A DNA stretch of 6,092 bases from Deltaproteobacteria bacterium (lineage in GTDB: Bacteria > Desulfobacterota > Desulfarculia > Desulfarculales > Desulfarculaceae). A program made the translations under genes and the position numbers. The stretch spans positions 1-6,092 of the forward strand of contig JAKAGJ010000157.1 of NCBI GenBank assembly GCA_021815655.1, in the 5' to 3' direction. Shown here piece by piece: positions 5,393-6,092 of the stretch (position 1 is its first letter; every line of letters starts with the position of its first letter). Under the pieces are notes generated by a model. That model was not told where the DNA came from. It made no database searches and was given only the letters and a program-made list of their open reading frames with translations.

Positions 5393-5421
5393 TTGACAGG
5401 CGCTGGCCCGGCCATTAGAAT
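5393..5421 (+). promoter_or_regulatory. Near-consensus sigma70 promoter of the His-rich gene
   Basis: TTGACA (5393-5398), a 17-bp spacer and TAGAAT (5416-5421) give 11 of 12 consensus bases with ideal spacing, the best promoter in the window. Transcription should begin near 5428. I see no clear Fur, Zur or NikR operator. The nearby AATCTGAATCATTA is AT-rich but not a convincing palindrome. Confidence 0.85.
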
Positions 5422-5428
5422 CTGAATC

Positions 5429-5457
5429 ATTACCGGCCAGCGCGGGCCGGCAATTTT
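5429..5457 (+). promoter_or_regulatory. 5'-leader stem-loop followed by TTTT
   Basis: CCGGCC (5433-5438) pairs with GGCCGG (5445-5450) around AGCGCG. ATT (5429-5431) pairs with AAT (5452-5454) outside one mismatch, and TTTT spans 5454-5457. With a start near 5428, this hairpin would be the very 5' end of the mRNA, directly before the ribosome site GGGAGG (5459-5464). It could protect the message or act as an attenuator. The structure is visible; the function is inferred. Confidence 0.5.
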
Positions 5458-5471
5458 CGGGAGGACCCGCC

Positions 5472-5669
5472 ATGTGCGATTGTTGCAGCCACAAGGGACA
5501 GCCCCTGATGCCCAGCCACGGCCATGACCACGATCACGGCCACGACCATGGCCACGATCACGACCATGGCCACGGCCACGATCACAGCCACGACCATGGC
5601 CATGACCACGGCCCCGTCTTCACCGTGATCGAGGCCCTGCCCGCCGCCCCCGCCAAGGTAAAGCCCTAG
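5472..5669 (+). CDS. Small histidine-rich metal-binding protein
   Basis: This 65-residue protein starts MCDCC (Cys2, Cys4, Cys5). Residues 16-46 then have histidine at every second position (16 in a row), alternating with Gly, Asp or one Ser; with His7 it has 17 histidines. A short tail (47-65) is Pro/Ala rich. Such His-x runs bind nickel, zinc, copper or cobalt in proteins such as the HypB N-terminus, the SlyD tail and CDF transporter loops. Here the run is almost the whole protein, so storage, buffering or metal delivery is the likely job. The metal is unknown. It has no signal peptide, so it should be cytoplasmic. ATG 5472 has GGGAGG 7 nt upstream, and a strong promoter precedes it. The His segment DNA is a low-complexity CAY-GRY repeat prone to length change. 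An artefact ORF is unlikely, given the start site, promoter and downstream hairpin. Confidence 0.85.
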   Translation: MCDCCSHKGQPLMPSHGHDHDHGHDHGHDHDHGHGHDHSHDHGHDHGPVFTVIEALPAAPAKVKP

Positions 5670-5695
5670 CTCTCCCTTTCCAGGCCGCGCGTCGG

Positions 5696-5727
5696 CCGCC
5701 CACCGGGGGAGCCACCCCGGGGGGCGG
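5696..5727 (+). terminator. GC-rich hairpin after the His-rich gene, possible terminator
   Basis: A 13-base arm (5696-5708) pairs with 5715-5727, with 12 Watson-Crick pairs and one A-G mismatch around the loop GAGCCA. It starts 26 nt after the stop codon, where a terminator would be expected. No T-tract follows, so termination efficiency is doubtful. The rest of 5728-5864 shows no gene, only a small CCGGC-GCCGG stem near 5746-5760. Confidence 0.5.
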
Positions 5728-5823
5728 GGCGCGGGCATGGTCCCGCCGGCGTAATTGCCGGTCCCCTGGTTCGCCAAGCATTCCACCCACCCGCCCGCGG
5801 CGCCTCCGTGCCGCCGGCGGGGA

Positions 5824-5836
5824 TGGGTTGGCGGAC
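5824..5836 (+). repeat. 13-nt motif matched inversely at 70-82
   Basis: TGGGTTGGCGGAC here equals the minus strand of 70-82, and GCCGGCGG lies a few bases 5' of it in both cases. It sits in the non-coding gap before the MFS gene. It may be a diverged member of the hairpin-tag repeat family, but it lacks the ACGGGTCGGT core. Confidence 0.4.
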
Positions 5837-5864
5837 CTGGCCCCTAGAAGGCGGTCAGGCCTGA

Positions 5865-6092
5865 TTGACGAGGTGCCTTACGCCCTGGTTCAGCCCACAC
5901 ATCGGCCATTCGCCCTGGGGAGAATCCCTGACCCTGGGAGTGGCGGTCTTCGTCTCCATGCTGGGCGTGGGCATCATCGTGCCCATATTGCCGGTCTACG
6001 CCCAGGACCTGGGGGCCTCGGCCACCATGGTGGGGCTGATCTTCAGCTCCTTCTCGGCCTCGCGGGCCCTGGTGGTGCCCTATGTGGGGCTC
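5865..6092 (+). CDS. Major facilitator superfamily transporter, N-terminal part
   Basis: The reading frame runs off the right edge. Residues encoded from about 5928 are typical of the first helices of an MFS drug-efflux-type transporter: a hydrophobic helix containing MLGVGIIVPILPVYAQ, then a loop (DLGAS) and the start of helix 2 (MVGLIFSSFSASRALVVP). The substrate cannot be told. The start is unclear: an in-frame TGA lies at 5862-5864, and the only common start codon before the helix is TTG 5865, with a weakly placed AGAAGG (5846-5851) 13 nt upstream. GTG 5940 would cut into helix 1. CTG 5928 has GGGGAGA (5917-5923) close before it and would suit the helix well, but CTG starts are rare. It lies 195 nt after the His-rich gene, beyond a hairpin, so cotranscription is uncertain. 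Confidence 0.8.
   Translation, partial: MTRCLTPWFSPHIGHSPWGESLTLGVAVFVSMLGVGIIVPILPVYAQDLGASATMVGLIFSSFSASRALVVPYVGL

Noticed and set aside
5414..5432. Fur, Zur or NikR operator at the His-rich promoter
   Set aside because: The AT-rich AATCTGAATCATTA has no clear dyad matching those operators.
5430..5786. Minus-strand open frame opposite the His-rich gene (Val/Ala/Met-rich)
   Set aside because: It is the complement of the CAY-GRY repeat, with no start site, and a promoter and ribosome site exist for the plus strand.

Overview
The window is GC-rich (roughly two thirds G+C by eye) and bacterial. Codon use, signal peptides, Shine-Dalgarno sites and sigma70-type promoters fit a high-GC Gram-negative. 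A Desulfobacterota (deltaproteobacterial) host is my best guess, from the gene style: a zinc-ribbon protein ending in a C-x4-C-IGxIGxDGxC-xx-CG motif, a FlgO/CsgG-like plus FG-GAP exported protein, and short intergenic hairpin repeats. The lineage is an inference and was not tested.

Layout. Positions 1-244 hold two copies of a ~48 bp hairpin-bearing repeat and a possible promoter. argJ (245-1498, arginine biosynthesis) is followed after 25 nt by a secreted thioredoxin-fold protein with a CPHC active site (1524-2036), probably in one transcript. Positions 2037-2510 contain no gene. They hold two 100-bp tandem repeats, a plus-strand terminator right after them and a strong minus-strand terminator. 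The minus-strand gene 2511-4229 encodes an exported FG-GAP/VCBS-type repeat protein with its own promoter. A divergent promoter region (4230-4484) leads into a plus-strand pair: a Cys-rich multi-zinc-ribbon protein (4485-4841) and a QueD/6-pyruvoyl-tetrahydropterin synthase-family enzyme (4886-5296). Next comes an isolated 65-residue histidine-rich protein (5472-5669) with a near-consensus promoter, then a GC hairpin. The start of an MFS transporter (from about 5865) runs off the right edge.

The most interesting structure is not a gene. The 10-mer ACGGGTCGGT (either strand) occurs five times, at three separate gene borders. Each copy sits 7-10 nt from a 5-6 bp hairpin with a 3-4 nt loop, and the spacer always contains CAT. 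The stem sequences differ between the three loci but always stay paired, so the hairpin is conserved through compensatory changes. One copy overlaps the 3' end of the queD-like gene and encodes its C-terminal tail. This looks like a REP-like, probably non-autonomous mobile or RNA-structured element family. No transposase is visible here.

Functionally the genes are a mixed housekeeping neighbourhood: arginine synthesis, periplasmic thiol chemistry, an envelope protein, queuosine or pterin synthesis, metal binding and transport. No single pathway links them all. Several products bind or probably bind metals (zinc ribbons, the zinc enzyme QueD, the His-rich protein), but a shared role is only a guess.
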